64,000 bases of DNA from Podospora pseudoanserina (GCF_035222485.1 NC_085922.1:1007001-1071000), one strand, 5' to 3'; numbered from the stretch's first letter, positions 20,807 through 32,459 are shown. The notes: generated by a model not told the origin, from the sequence alone. Numbers and translations: made by a program.

Positions 20807-23610
20807 GCGAGATCCCGCCTTATAAGCTGAGCATTCCATGAACAAGAGCTGCCGAAGGTTGAACGATATCCATGTGGGATCTGGACGAGATCCCAGCACC
20901 GAGCTGTGGATCGAGCTGCGTCTCGATGGTTTCGGAGCCGGATATCGATGCAGTGCTCTTACGCAAGGCCCAATGGAGCAGCCAGATGAGCAGAGCAGGG
21001 TAGGATTGAATGGTTACACTTGGGCAGGATGGCGACCAGGGCTCTAGGGAGGGGGTTGCGTGGTCTTCCTGCAAAAATATCTCCCTGTACGCTCTTTCAG
21101 ATATCCCTTCTTTTTGTCGGACCATATCATGAGTTCGGCTACTGGATTCAAATCAATTGGCTGGGTTCCAAACTCAATTACTTGACTGGATAGCATGGCC
21201 CTGGAGTATGCTAAAATGGACGAGAAGCCAGGCCTTGAAGTGAAATGTGGTGTCTGCTGTTGTACTTACATCGAAGAGTCAGCTTTACAGGAGCGTTCTG
21301 GGAAATGGTTGTAGAGATAGGCCTGAAGGAGTGGTGATTTCGTGAGATGGTATCCGATGATGGATACCCGGACAAGACCACATGTAGGACCTTGGGAGCT
21401 GAGCATTCCTTGTGCCTGGTGGCAAAATTTGAACTGAACTTTGTTGGAGCTCTTGCGACAGGCATGAAGTGATCACCACATGGGAAAAACAGCCGTGAAC
21501 TGGACGAACAAGTTCCTGAGCTTGTTGTAGGTATTTACATTGATAAGTACACATGCTTCTAGTCCTACTGCTTGATATTCTCCCCTCCCCAATATCTCCC
21601 GCTCTTTCGTCTCAGTGTTGTGTCCTCTTTTCTTCCTTCGTGGCATCAGGATACAATACCGACCCAGTGGTACTGCTTGGTGGTCTGCTCGCACGGGAAA
21701 GCCCAACACAACCTGAGCCACCGGCACTGTCTCTCCAACTCAACGAATCCTTCCCATAACCTCCTCGCATTCATCGCGCCTAGTGCCAAGACAAACCGTC
21801 TCGCAACAGGGGGGTCCACTGTCCCCAATTTAGTTTTCATCTTTGTCCAGGTCATCCGATGCACCCACAGAAACAACCGGACGTTCCGATACCCCTTTGT
21901 TGAAGGTGGTGATGCCGCCCTCCGCGCTCTCTGACGCTCTGCCAATTCCCATCCTGGACCAGGTAACCAGAGACCTACTTGAACACCAACGTTAAAGAAA
22001 TGTCGGCAGTGTAGAAGGAAAAGAAAAAGGAACTGACCAATCTATCACCGATCTCGGAATGATCTCCTATACTCTATAACTCCGCATCTTCAATATGGAT
22101 CTTGATCTTGTATTCGTCGGCCTCTTTCTTCGCACCTGTCACCCCTTCCCTGCCCTTCTTCTTCCTCCCCCCAGAACTCTCCCAGGATTCGAGTTGGTGA
22201 ACGAGGTTTCCCCCACACTGGCCCAAACCGTGATTTTGCATGTCTGGCAGATAAAGTAGCTGGGATACTCTCCATCTGCACCCGCCCGGGCTGCTAGTCA
22301 ATCCATCAGCGACGCCTGGTTCAACTGGAACTCTCTTGCCGGTGATATAGAAGATGACTCCAAAGACTGCTGTCTCCTTCTTACATAGGTGGTACTTTAC
22401 AAAGTCTGCATGAATGGATGTTAAGAAGTACATAGAGGGATCATCAAAAAACGACCCATCCCAAATAAACAACAACAGAGCTTTTCACGGGGCGGCAAAC
22501 ACCCGTTAGGTCAGAAAGGACAACACCAGTATTGTCCATCTTCGTTGCCTCCTCCAAAGTCGGAAGTGCACAATGAATGGGTTCTGAAATACCTCAAAGG
22601 AAGGCATTTCGACTGGAAACAATTAAACATAATAAAGAAGGCATGGTAGTAGTTTCTGAGTGCCGGCAAACTTGAGGATTTCCCAGAATAGGCTCCAAAT
22701 ACGTCTGATAGATTTTGAGATGCTACAGGCTTGAAGGTGGATAATAACTCAAACTCCCACCATACCTGACGAGACCTCGATTACTCCAGAGAAAGCATAT
22801 CGTGGACAGCAGAGAACGAGCCTGCCAAGACCTAGTCGAAAACAACACCGAAAAGGAACATCACCCTTGACGATGATATTACTCCTATTGCATCCAATCA
22901 CCTGGGATCTACCCCAATATCCTCTTCCCCTTCACAGGTTTCTACACTTACAGCGTCTTGTGTCGGCAGTGTATCAACCTCAGCTGCCCGCCAAGCCTAG
23001 AAAAGGAAAACGGAAAAGGGGGTGGCACGTGCACAGCCTCGCCAACGCTATCTGGTCACGACTAGTAAGAATGAACAGCAAGATTAGGGAGGCACCCCTC
23101 GAAGAAGGGCTGTAAGCGGAAGGGTTGATTTGGTCCTCCGATCAGAAATGCGATAAAATGAAAGCGAACATTCCAACATGCGATTCTTCATGCCGCTGAC
23201 TCGCCTCGTGATGTTGCGTCCAAAAACGCCCGGTTCTCAGTATTGCCCATCATAAACACCGCACTGTGCAAGCAAGTAGAGTCCAAAACGCCGGAAGATC
23301 AGTATTCCCCATCATAAAATGCTGCAGTGTGCAATCACCTCTCCATTGACTGCAGGGACTGCTCGGATGTTCCAGAAACTCCCGGGTCATACCCAGGAAA
23401 GGCGAGGAGACACGGGAAGACGGCGGGTCGGGGCGGACCGGACTCGGCGGTTGCTGGCGGGCAGGGGCAGACGGGGGCAAAAGATTGTAATAAGCGAGTG
23501 CTACAAGTAAAAGGTCAGGTAGTCAGTGTCTGTCGAGATGGCAGGAAAGAAAGAATAGTGGAGTAGCTCCAGTTTGACAAGACGACTCCAACGGCTAGGA
23601 AGTGGTGGGC
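20807..23610. other. Mostly intergenic; weak minus-strand coding candidate
   Basis: A minus-strand frame at 22074-22475 and an overlapping frame with a CxxC element (YFICQTCKITVWAS, near 22230) could be one exon of a small zinc-binding protein, but no start, splice sites or family support it. A tandem duplication lies at 23218-23337. Otherwise nothing. Confidence 0.3.
23218..23337. repeat. Imperfect tandem duplication, period about 63 bp
   Basis: Two copies starting GTCCAAAA at 23218 and 23281, both with CAGTATT(G/C)CCCATCATAAA and CTG/CAGTGTGCAA. About 80% identical by eye. Confidence 0.8.
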
Positions 23611-24075
23611 TTACGAAACAACGCATTGTACAGGGGAACAAAATACTCCGTGGTGATGTCGAAAAAGAGGCCACTTATTCATCTTTGCCACCGTCGTGGC
23701 CACCTCATCGAGAAGCTCGCGCTCCTCGGCGGTGATCTCTTGAACTTCTCGGAAGTCCGCGTCCTCCCCGCGAGTGTACTGGATGACCCGGTCGAAGATG
23801 AAATCTAAAACGGGGAGACTGAAGTCTCCCCCGCTGCGAGACAGTTCGTTTCGGCACCAGGCCGGAATCTCACCACACACCGTTGCCCAAGCAGCGCAGG
23901 CGGAGGGGCCCGGAGCAGGAGGCGCAGCCGAAGAGGAGCTGGTGGCCCGGATGGGCATGATCTTCTTGAAGTTTCCAGAACAGAAGGCTCGGTTAGAAGT
24001 TGGAACTACAAAGGAGGGCATAGAGTTTAGTATCGGCGATGCCGGGAGAGCCTGATTATTGCATCGTTTTGACAC
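23611..24075 (-). CDS. Hypothetical protein, Cys-containing acidic C-terminus
   Basis: Single frame to 24075; the better start may be the internal ATG at about 24021 (MPSFVVPTSNRAF). The middle has an Ala/Pro/Ser linker followed by a compact segment with three Cys (CAAWATVCGEIPAWC) and an acidic helix (EVQEITAEERELLDEV). No family recognised. It is divergent from the HELIH gene at 24212, 137 bp away, so the two may share a promoter. Confidence 0.4.
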   Translation of the reverse strand: MSKRCNNQALPASPILNSMPSFVVPTSNRAFCSGNFKKIMPIRATSSSSAAPPAPGPSACAAWATVCGEIPAWCRNELSRSGGDFSLPVLDFIFDRVIQYTRGEDADFREVQEITAEERELLDEVATTVAKMNKWPLFRHHHGVFCSPVQCVVS

Positions 24076-24211
24076 AGACCAATCTAGCCCAGAGTCTTTG
24101 ACAAGGAGATAAATAACACGACATAAAACCTATGGTCAAATCCAGGATCACAGAACGATCATTTGGAGAAGCAACTAGTCTCTCCAACACGGAACGCTCC
24201 ACCGTCAGCTC

Positions 24212-25119
24212 ATGGTAGTGTCTGTGGACCGGTACCTCACCAAAATCCGGGCTGACCCCCCTACCGTCATCGTCAGTGACCAGATAGAAGGCGAAGGTGA
24301 AACTATTCGCTTGCAGTGGATCAATGTGCTTAGAGAAGCCGACTACACCGCCATCTTGGCGGTGTTTTTCCGACTAAACAAAATGGTGCGTCTTCGCCTT
24401 ATGTCCACTTACCTATCAACTTTACAAATAGCACGAGCATCCACTAACCCCATCGTTCAGATCATCGACAACGCACTCCACACAGCCGGAGAGAACAACG
24501 CCAACGAGCTCCGAGGCTTCTTGTTCCTCATGGCCCTGTCCGTTGCACACGAGCTGATCCACACCTTTGTCGGGTTCCTCACTGGAGATGGCGGGCGAGA
24601 CACGCCCGACAGCATTCGCTAACCTCTCGGCCCAGTCCGGCAGAAAGGAGAGTCAGGGAACTTCTGGGAAGGAAATTTGCTTCGCTGCAGGACCCAGGCC
24701 TGCTTCAACCCGAGAAACCGGCGCGGTACCCGCCAGGTTGGTGACATGGTTGGGGTCTTCACGACGCAGAATACAGGTCGCGCCGTGAGCGAGGCTTGGA
24801 TGCATGACTGCTTAGGGCTGAGTGAGTCTCCCTCCACCCCCTTTACTCCTCATCCTGATACTAATCATCATCTTCGGACTGGAAAGACTTTATTTTTCCC
24901 GTCGATCTGACCGGACCGTCGCAAAACTGCACCAATCGCACAAAGATGGAGGGCACCGCACAGAGAAAGACATGGAAGGACAGACTTCAGTATCGCGGTG
25001 ACTATACGCCCCTCATGGCAGCGATCAACGACACGCCTCTGCATAGGATCAGCTCCTCTGCTCTTCCTGACATTATGCAAACTGCTGCAAACCCGGCTTA
25101 CATCAAAGTCCGGGCATGA
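24212..25119 (+). pseudogene. HELIH metallopeptidase-like protein interrupted by one in-frame TAA
   Basis: Exons 24212-24385, 24461-24821 and 24887-25119. Intron 1 is 75 bp and lacks stops (GTGCGT...CCACTAAC...TTCAG); intron 2 is 65 bp (GTGAGT...TACTAATC...GAAAG). Residues near 85-100 hold an HExxH zinc-binding helix, LSVAHELIHTFVGFL, and after it the frame reads DTPDSIR, TAA (24620-24622), then in the same frame PLGPVRQKGESGNFWEGN, where the G-E-S-G-x-x-W-E element could supply a third ligand. The third exon continues coherently (NFIFPVDLTG, WKDRLQYRGDY) to TGA 25117-25119. Total about 255 codons. The family appears in ascomycetes as uncharacterised proteins (from memory). A single Tyr-to-stop change is the simplest explanation; readthrough or an error are alternatives. 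Confidence 0.6.
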
Positions 25120-25744
25120 GCGCCGCGCACGACATGGGTAGGTAGGTAAAGGTGGATTATTCTTTGGCTTGGTCTTTTTGGGTACCTGAAGTTTGGAGTT
25201 TGCGGATTTGATCGAGATAGGTTGTATTCTGAGAGAGTAGGTAATTCAAGTTGAAATAGCACCGAACTGCTTCTGCCCCTTGGTAACTCAAAAGGTCAGC
25301 AACGTCTGAATTCCAAGGTAACAAGGACGAGAGGACCTTTGCGGAGCCCCTGTTTTTATCTTACCAGCGGCCTCCTCCATACCTATTTACTTACCCTGCC
25401 TATAAGAGACCTTAAAGGAAAATTAATAAGCCTTTAAACTATCTTTTAAAGGCTTTGAACTATCTTCAAGGGCCTTTTGATTGTTTTTTAGGGGTTATTA
25501 CATATTTTTAACGCATAAAAATTGTTCTTCGAAATATGGTTAAATTCATCATAAAGGGGGCGTTGGTTGGATAAATAAATAGAGGGCTCAGTAAAGGTTC
25601 TCTGATAGATACACCTAACCATATCCATATCCCCCTTCATCGTAAGTATTATCCCCTCCACTATAATACTTAAGGACCATCCATCAACCCAACAATAAAT
25701 ATCTCAACCTTATTAGAGAGATCCCAACGCCATCACGGTAACAA
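25120..25744. other. AT-rich island, probable transposon relic
   Basis: From about 25380 to 25720 the base composition drops sharply in GC. It contains repeated pieces of the form CTTT(A/G)AACTATCTT (twice near 25431-25465) and many TTAAAG/CCTTT blocks. No coding capacity. This resembles a degenerate LTR or MITE remnant but cannot be assigned. Confidence 0.4.
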
Positions 25745-27647
25745 CTAACCAGACCCAACCCCCAAATCATCACTCTTCCCGGAACCACCATCCGTATCAA
25801 ACCTCGCCTCGTCCATATTTCGCACAAACGTCACAAACCACCTCACAGTATGGACATGATTCAACACACTGACTCTTTCATCCACAGTATGAATCTTTCC
25901 CAGTCCCACCTCGTCATCAGCGTCGTAGCCGGGCGCAAATCGAAAGATGTGCCTCGTCAAGTTCCAATAAAACCTCGTGTCGGTGTTGCCTGTCATGATC
26001 CCAGGGGTAACAATGACGTTCTTGCCGTAGACAGCACGAACCGTGCCGGCTAGTGTTGTGAAAGGGCTGTTTGTTGAGCCGTCTGCTGGGGTGATGGGGG
26101 CTACCTCCAGTTTGTTCACCGTTGACGAGAGGTGGATCGAGTTGGGCTCCTCTTGCGAGTCATCAAAGGCGTGAAGGGTGAGGTTGTATTTCTTTGCGAT
26201 CTCGTCACCAATAGAGGTGAGACGGTCCGTAACAATCTTTGTGGTCTCGCCGATATTGATACGGTGGTTGACTGTTACCGTAGCGCGCTCGGGCAGAGCG
26301 TTGGTTTTAATGCCGCCCGAGATGACGTCCACTGCTTGGGAGGTTTGCATCAGGTACTTGATTGCTGGGCCTTGCTTGGCGGCTTCGAGCGCGAGACGGT
26401 CGGGCTTGTTCCTACAGGTAAGGAAAAAGGAAGGCTTTTTGAATGCGTTGTCCGCCAGGAGCTTCTTGAGTTTCTTTGGGAAGTTATCCGAGTAGCCGGC
26501 GCCGCACTGCAACTGCGAGTAATAGGGGTTCTCCTCGACTAGGCGTGTTGGGTACTGTTCGGACTCGATCTTGGTGATGAGCTCGCTGAGAACGCCGATG
26601 CTCGTGTGGTCGGAAGGGATGGAGGAGTGGCCACCTGGCATTCGGACGGTGATTTTGACGTCGACGTAGCCTTTCTCGGCTGTTCCGGGCTTCGCAAAGA
26701 GGGTGCCCCATGTCTCTTCGAAGCCGGCGCCTTCGTCAACAATGACAGCGACACCATCCTTGCCGTATCTCTCCTGAAGGAAGGCAGAAAGGGCCGATGC
26801 TCCTCGTCTCCCGGATACCTCTTCGTCAAAGCCAAAGGACAGGATAATCGTGCGTTTGGGTTGAAAATTGGCTTCTAAAAGGAGTTGAAGGGTTTCCAGC
26901 AACGCGATGAGGGTGTTCTTGCAGTCAGCAGCCCCACGGCCCCAGACGTATTTGCCATCATAGGCACCGCTCCTACAAAATGTTAGCAATTGGATTGATG
27001 TTTTCCCTTGACCAAGCCTACCAGGGCGGGTGGGTCCATGATCCGATCGTCTCTGGTGGCACGGGTACGGTATCCTGATGGGCCATCAAAAGCGTGGGTT
27101 TCAGGCTATCGTCACTGCCCTTCCATGTGTACAGCAGACCATGAGTGTTGACCTTTTCAACCTGCAGTTTCTCGTGGATCAATGGGAAGGTCAAGGCTAG
27201 ATAGCCATGAAACTTGAAGAACACTTCCCATCTTGGATCCCGACCAACTTCACCCATGTCATCGAAAGATTCTGTCTTTATCTGGACAGCGCGGGAAAGA
27301 CGGTCAACGCTGGCGTTCCTGAACGCGTCGCCCTCGATGATGTCAACGAGCTTGTCGAGGTCTTCGTTTTTGGCAGGGAAGTGCGGTTCTGGTTGGGTGC
27401 ATTGATCCTTGAAATCGGGCTCGCGGAGGAAAACAAATAGGAGTGGGCGGTCCACCAGAATTGAGAGACCGCACAAGGCCAGGACGAAACCCCAGAGAAT
27501 ATACCAACACGAAGTCTCCCTGGTGGCGATGCGCATTCTATTTTGGCGCGCGTGTGTTGGAGGGGGAGACAGATGCTGTCTGTCGGCCATGGCTTCGCGC
27601 GTCTTCGCAGACGCTGTCTCCAGCTTTTCGTACATGTTGTCTGCCAT
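25745..27647 (-). CDS. M20-family carboxypeptidase (Gly-X carboxypeptidase/CPS1 type)
   Basis: Exons 27647-27022 and 26972-25745 with a 49-bp intron (GTAGGC...GCTAAC...TTGTAG), 617 aa. An N-terminal single membrane anchor (WYILWGFVLALCGLSILV, about residues 48-65) matches the vacuolar type II carboxypeptidase S group. The metal-site motifs are all present: LLMAHQDTVPV (His and Asp), GRGAADCKN (bridging Asp), GFDEEVSG (catalytic Glu plus Glu ligand), a further acidic ligand in VIVDEGAGF, and the C-terminal HTVDERV His. The dimerisation or lid part is VRMPGGHSSIPS. The family removes C-terminal residues from peptides in the vacuole and supports use of dipeptides as nitrogen source. The start puts a short cytosolic tail before the anchor. 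All parts intact. Confidence 0.9.
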
Positions 27648-28546
27648 TTTTGTTGCTGATGACGGCGATGGCGATGAATGGATGGAGGAGAATTACGATG
27701 ATGTGTGGCGGGTGAGATGACGCTTGAGACGCTGTGGGGCCCCTGAATCGCCGCTGAGCGGGGATAGTGAATCAATTGCCGAACTATTTGTCGTCAATGA
27801 AACGGTGCTGTCCAATCATATCACTCAATTCATGCTACGAGGTGAGCGAAGGGATAACAAACAGCAACGAGTACCCATTAACGTGAGATGTTTTGTAGGT
27901 AGATTTGTCATCAGCTATCGTTTGCCTAGAGAAAGAATTTACCTGAGGCATGATATCGCAAGTTGTGAAGCTTTATACCAAGAAATATGTTTATAAGCTC
28001 TTGTTTCTGAAAGTTATGAAACATCATGTATAGGATTTGACATGGCTTCATGACATGACCTCGGCACGGCATTATTTCAACATTTACAAATCGAGAACTC
28101 ATGAAGCGAGGGGGCTCAAGTGTGATAACCAGACTGCCAGTTCATGAGAGCTTGTTCAGTCTTATAACCATCAACCACCTCCTAGCAGTCCGAGTGAGCA
28201 ATAAGCAGGACCTGCCTAGTCTAACCACGGTGCCGGAGCTCATGCTTGCCCCTTCAGCGGGCTTCGCACAGTCTGAAGACCAAATGGGCTTGACCACTGG
28301 CAAGCAGAGAGCACTCGTCGAGAGCCGAGAGCAAGCTGGATGACCCGGACGTGCACCTGCCTTTCTTGCAAGCCCTAGGTACGTACCTACTAGGATAGGA
28401 AAGAAGGTCAGCCACCGATTACACTAGGGCATTCTATTGTTTTCCCCACAAAATTGTAACCACCCCTCGCACCCTTTCCCTCGCACCTTTGTCCCACTCA
28501 ACCTACTAGTCTTCCTCTCTCTCCTCTTCCACATCAACAACGCAAC
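27648..28546. other. Intergenic, no gene seen
   Basis: Promoter side of the M20 peptidase gene, then about 600 bp without coding character. Confidence 0.4.
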
Positions 28547-28846
28547 ATGCCACAAGCCTCAAGTTCTTGATCCGGGCACTCTCTCAGCATCCGTCGTTCG
28601 TGGACCTGCTGTTTGCAGTGCCGAGGTGAGACATTCCTGTACTATCTCCTCGACGGAAAGGAAGATGCTGACGACTAGCCTGTCTCCAGACTACGACAGA
28701 CAATGATTTGCCTCTCGTGTTTCCAAGAGATCATCATTCAAAAGAGCGACATCAACCAGATCATGCCGCGGATGGAAGCAAGCATTTTCCCGGCCATCGT
28801 TGCATTGCTGAACCCATCGCAACTCACAATGTCCTCCGGTGCTTGA
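28547..28846 (+). pseudogene. Possible small two-exon gene, 1 nt short
   Basis: ATG 28547 opens MPQASS and then needs one extra T at TT 28564-28565 to enter the frame FLIRALSQHPSFVDLLFAV. A 64-bp intron (28626-28689, GTGAGA, CTGAC, TCCAG) leads to LRQTMICLSCFQEIIIQ and MPRMEASIFPAIVALLNP, ending TGA 28844-28846. Phase at the intron works only with the added base. About 79 aa, helical and hydrophobic. No family recognised; chance remains possible. Confidence 0.3.
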
Positions 28847-29327
28847 CGCACACCCTCGAGATGTGGACGCCTCGGAGCAGCGGGATCGACCTCCATCGCC
28901 TGGAGGCCAGGAAGGAGCTGATCAAAGAGTCCCAGCCAAAGTTGTGGGTCCCTCGGTACACTAGTCAGGTCCGAGGTGGTGTGGGAAGGGGAAGCCAGCT
29001 TGCCTCGCGGAAGTGGCGTGTACATGTACAAGAGGAGGACAGGATGATTTTGTGGTATTGTGTTAGAAAGTAGGAGCATCATGTATAATCGACTACCATC
29101 ATTCACTTGGCCCTCTAGATCCTTCCACTGCCTTTCGTGATGTTTTGGATTGCTTGTTCTTTGTTGGGACCTAGGTAATCGCCGAGTAGTGCCTAGAAAA
29201 CATGCAGCACCCCACCGCTCCAAAGGCAGCCACACCACGTGATCGACTCAGGGGCCATTCATTTCCACGAACGCGCTATTCTGTTTCTCATCTCAACTTC
29301 ACATCACCAGCCATCCATTCACCCACC
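28847..29327. other. Intergenic, promoter side of the F-box gene
   Basis: No supported gene. The last 100 bases are presumed 5' UTR and promoter of the F-box gene. Confidence 0.4.
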
Positions 29328-31130
29328 ATGAAGTCGCTTTTCTCATCCCGCCGCAAGCCGCCAGTTCAGATTCCCACTGATACCCAAGACCTTTTTGCTC
29401 ATCTCCCGACCGAACTCATCATCCTCGTCCTCGAACAACTCAACACCTCCAGCGACATCATCTCGGCCCTCCACGTCTGTCGCAACTGGCGTGACATTCT
29501 CCTCTCTCCAGAGATATGGCCCTCCATCGCCGACCGCCTGGCGCCAGGCCTCGCCACCCACATCCGCGAGAGAAATTGTTCAGTCAACCTCCATGCCCAG
29601 GCCAAGGTATTCCAGTCCGCCTTGAACCTCCACCACCTCTACCAGTCCGGGCTCTTTTCCTACGCTCGACACCACGTCGTGCGTGTAAATGATGGTTCTT
29701 TTACTTTTTCAAAGCAGGTCTCGGTCGAGTCGGGGGGTGTGCACTCCCTTGCTGAGGTCCCCGGTCTTGATCCGTTGTCGGAAGAGCTGCATGTAACTCA
29801 CGTAAGACTTTACAGCCATGGGAGGATTGCCTGGTGGCCTGAGGCGTGGCACTTACCTTACTTTGCGGTGGTGGATGATTTGAGGGCTAGAGTGAGGAGG
29901 ATGTTTCTCTTTCCTGGGCAGGCTGAGCTCAGGGGGGAGGATCGGAGACGGGGGTGGAAGACTGCGTTGGGGGAGAAGTTGTTTGTTCTTGGGCAGGAGG
30001 ACGCGGGGGTGTGTGTGTGGCATTTGGAGAGGGATGAGATGAAGTTTGCGGAGCTGCCGGGGGGGTTTGACAGGTGTGTTGTGGATGGGGAGAGGTTGTT
30101 GTTCATTGGGCGGAGGAACGCCGAGGTTTGGCTGTGGGAGTGGGCAGGTGAACAAGGGGTGAGGGAGATTGATGTGGCGAGGGATGAACCTAGGTATGTG
30201 CCTGGGCCGGTGAGGATGGGTGGGCAGATCGTGCAAGGGTACCCGAGGCCGGCGCCGAAGTTGGGGTTGAGGTTTCAGGATACGGATGTCAAGGTTGATT
30301 TCATTCTGCATCCGAACGACTGGAGGGTGATATTTGTGGTGACGTGGGATGAGGTTGATTTGGTGGTGAGTGAGTTTTATGAAGGGTGCATGAGGGCACG
30401 GATGGTATGCCCGCGGCAACATCTTGCGTATCGGGGGATGGTGAGATCGAGAACTGATAATGCGGTGCATTATCTGCGGACTGATAGATGTGATGGGCGT
30501 GGGGGATATGTTCTCATGACAGCTTGGGTTGGGGAGGAGCCGATGTGTGATGCTGGGCATAGGGGGAGCATAGTGTCTGTCTGCTTCAACGTCCACACCT
30601 CGGAGTTCAGCGCGCTTGTTCACCACGCATCATATCAACGAACGCCTGCTGCGCATCTCTGGGATGGCTTGCTGGCTGTCAGGGTGGCTGGAGAGGACCA
30701 AAATGGTCTTAAACCCGTCGTCGCACTTTTGAAGCCCTGTGATGCAGACGAGGGCAACGAGGCGACCTCACAACCGGGGAATCCGATGCCAGTACGCCTG
30801 ATCAAGCAACCATCCAACACTATCACTCCAGTAGAGGGGAATATGACCTTTGTGAGTGAGGATGGCGAGATTCGGCCGCGCGCACAGTCTCTCCATGGTA
30901 TGGCACATGCTTTCGAGGCTGGCGGGGATGCCCGGCAAGCAGGCACAGATGCGATGAAAGCTGAGTGGCTGAGTGGAGATGACAAAACACTGGTTTATGT
31001 TGCCGGAAGGGATTATACGGTGTGGATGTTTGGGGAGGATGGTATTCCCAAGGAGAAGAAGGAGGTTCGCCTGTGGAAGGAGAGGTTCAAGAACGCCATT
31101 GCTAGCACGGGGCGTGGAACGAGGGCATAG
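29328..31130 (+). CDS. F-box protein, 600 aa
   Basis: Single exon from ATG 29328 (MKSLFSSRRKPPVQIP); an upstream in-frame ATG is ignored because this one follows a good ACC context. Residues about 22-62 form an F-box: LFAHLPTELIILVLEQL, then ALHVCRNWRDILLSPEIW. The rest has beta-propeller-like repeated segments with Trp/Asp ends (FVLGQEDAGVCVWHLE, RNAEVWLWEW, KTLVYVAGRDYTVWMF), but I cannot count blades surely. F-box proteins recruit substrates to SCF ubiquitin ligases through Skp1; this type (F-box plus poorly conserved propeller) is common and often lineage-specific in Sordariomycetes. The frame is intact over 600 codons. Confidence 0.85.
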   Translation: MKSLFSSRRKPPVQIPTDTQDLFAHLPTELIILVLEQLNTSSDIISALHVCRNWRDILLSPEIWPSIADRLAPGLATHIRERNCSVNLHAQAKVFQSALNLHHLYQSGLFSYARHHVVRVNDGSFTFSKQVSVESGGVHSLAEVPGLDPLSEELHVTHVRLYSHGRIAWWPEAWHLPYFAVVDDLRARVRRMFLFPGQAELRGEDRRRGWKTALGEKLFVLGQEDAGVCVWHLERDEMKFAELPGGFDRCVVDGERLLFIGRRNAEVWLWEWAGEQGVREIDVARDEPRYVPGPVRMGGQIVQGYPRPAPKLGLRFQDTDVKVDFILHPNDWRVIFVVTWDEVDLVVSEFYEGCMRARMVCPRQHLAYRGMVRSRTDNAVHYLRTDRCDGRGGYVLMTAWVGEEPMCDAGHRGSIVSVCFNVHTSEFSALVHHASYQRTPAAHLWDGLLAVRVAGEDQNGLKPVVALLKPCDADEGNEATSQPGNPMPVRLIKQPSNTITPVEGNMTFVSEDGEIRPRAQSLHGMAHAFEAGGDARQAGTDAMKAEWLSGDDKTLVYVAGRDYTVWMFGEDGIPKEKKEVRLWKERFKNAIASTGRGTRA

Positions 31131-31895
31131 TGAGATGTGTGAGATGATGGGACGGGAAGGTTTGGTTGGATAACTTCTCGATTTGCATATTCGTATGGAC
31201 TTCAATCTTTAGAATAAAAATAGGCTCTCCCGCCTTCAAGAACGAACCTTTCTCGAGACCATGGCATTCCAAGAGCAGGGCATTTCAATGTCTTCTGTTC
31301 CATGGTGGTGATAATGTGACAGCTGCAGCAAGCGACACTCTTTGGCACTGTCAATGCTCCGCAGGCTTATTAAAGCGGGACCGAGTTTGACCCTTCGACG
31401 AAAATTTGCTGGCCACAATTCATCGGACCAATACCCACCATATGCCCTGATCCTCCTGCTCGATTCTGGGTGTACCTTCCTTCCTGATTGTGATTTCTCG
31501 TCCGGGCACCAGGCTGCTGAGGAATGGCGTGCCTGTCGTTACACCCGACTACTCTGCCATCGGCAAGTTTGCGTGTCTGGGCATGGACCTGGTGTTTGTA
31601 AAAATTCTGAACGATGGCGGTGTTGCTTTATCTCGGACAGAACCCCTTGGTTTATAACTCGCCTGCGGATGTCTCCATCTATCCGAACCTTCTCACTCAG
31701 ATCAGTTGCCTGGAGACCATCACATCAAGACACTCGCGTCTACGACAATGATGCCTGCCATGACAGTGTTGATCTTTTGAAAGTCCACGCTATTGCCGTT
31801 CAAATAGGTATCTACCTGTAAGCGGGAGTTTCCACGGACACCAGCAAGAAATCCCACAAACCCCCCACACGTTCTTCAACCGATAGAACCGACCG
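31131..31895. other. Intergenic with a coding-like piece on the plus strand
   Basis: At about 31465-31660 one plus-strand frame has coding-like codons (PSFLIVISRPGTRLL, KFACLGMDLVFVKIL) but no start, splice sites or family. Likely a decayed remnant. Confidence 0.3.
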
Positions 31896-32170
31896 TCATT
31901 CTCGCCATCCGCAAGTAAAGTGTGTCATCTTGGTATAGACGGTCAGGGCCGCGAAGAATTGCAAGGTGCTACTTCTCTCAACGGGTAGAGACGGCTCGAT
32001 CTGTGGCACGCCCTCGTCATCAGCGGTTTGGAGCTTCCACAGAAACCTTCTCAGAGTCATGACAGCATCTCGGAGATGCGAGAAATTTGTCATGTGGTTG
32101 AAAGAGTCATCATCGCAAGGCACCATCTTATCCACTCGTCCGTACCTTACTTGTCTGCCCTGGCTTTCCT
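31896..32170 (-). pseudogene. Decayed exon, unknown family
   Basis: Minus-strand frame with coding-like codons from VDKMVPCDDDSFNHM through FSHLRDAVMTLRRFL to HFTCGWRE stop. It probably is the last exon of a gene whose other pieces lie at 32460-32850 on the same strand. No family named. Confidence 0.35.
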
Positions 32171-32459
32171 GTCAACCGAAACTCTTTAGGTCTGGGTTCC
32201 TTGGTGGTTCATGATCACCGTTTGAGCAAGTAGATTCGTGATCTAATGAGGCAGAGTGCTCCGTAATAAAGATTAGATATGACCATGAGAGGAAGCAACT
32301 GCCCTGCGTCTCTGCAACCACACACACCCAAATGACGGAGTTACTATAGCCACCCCGGGCCTGGATCAAGTCTGCCAGTGGCCGCCGGGGGTTAGTGGCT
32401 CATGCCTGGACCCGTGCGTTCCTCCCTAGTCTCTCGCCCTTGCCCACACACAACTATGT

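Noticed and set aside
22074-22475. Minus-strand frame with a nearby CxxC element
   Set aside because: The CxxC lies in another frame and no splice model joins them; kept only as a note.
28738-29238. 166-codon minus-strand frame
   Set aside because: Overlaps the weak two-exon candidate and lacks coding character or start context.
29853-30626. 257-codon minus-strand frame
   Set aside because: Antisense shadow of the intact F-box gene, Pro/His-rich.
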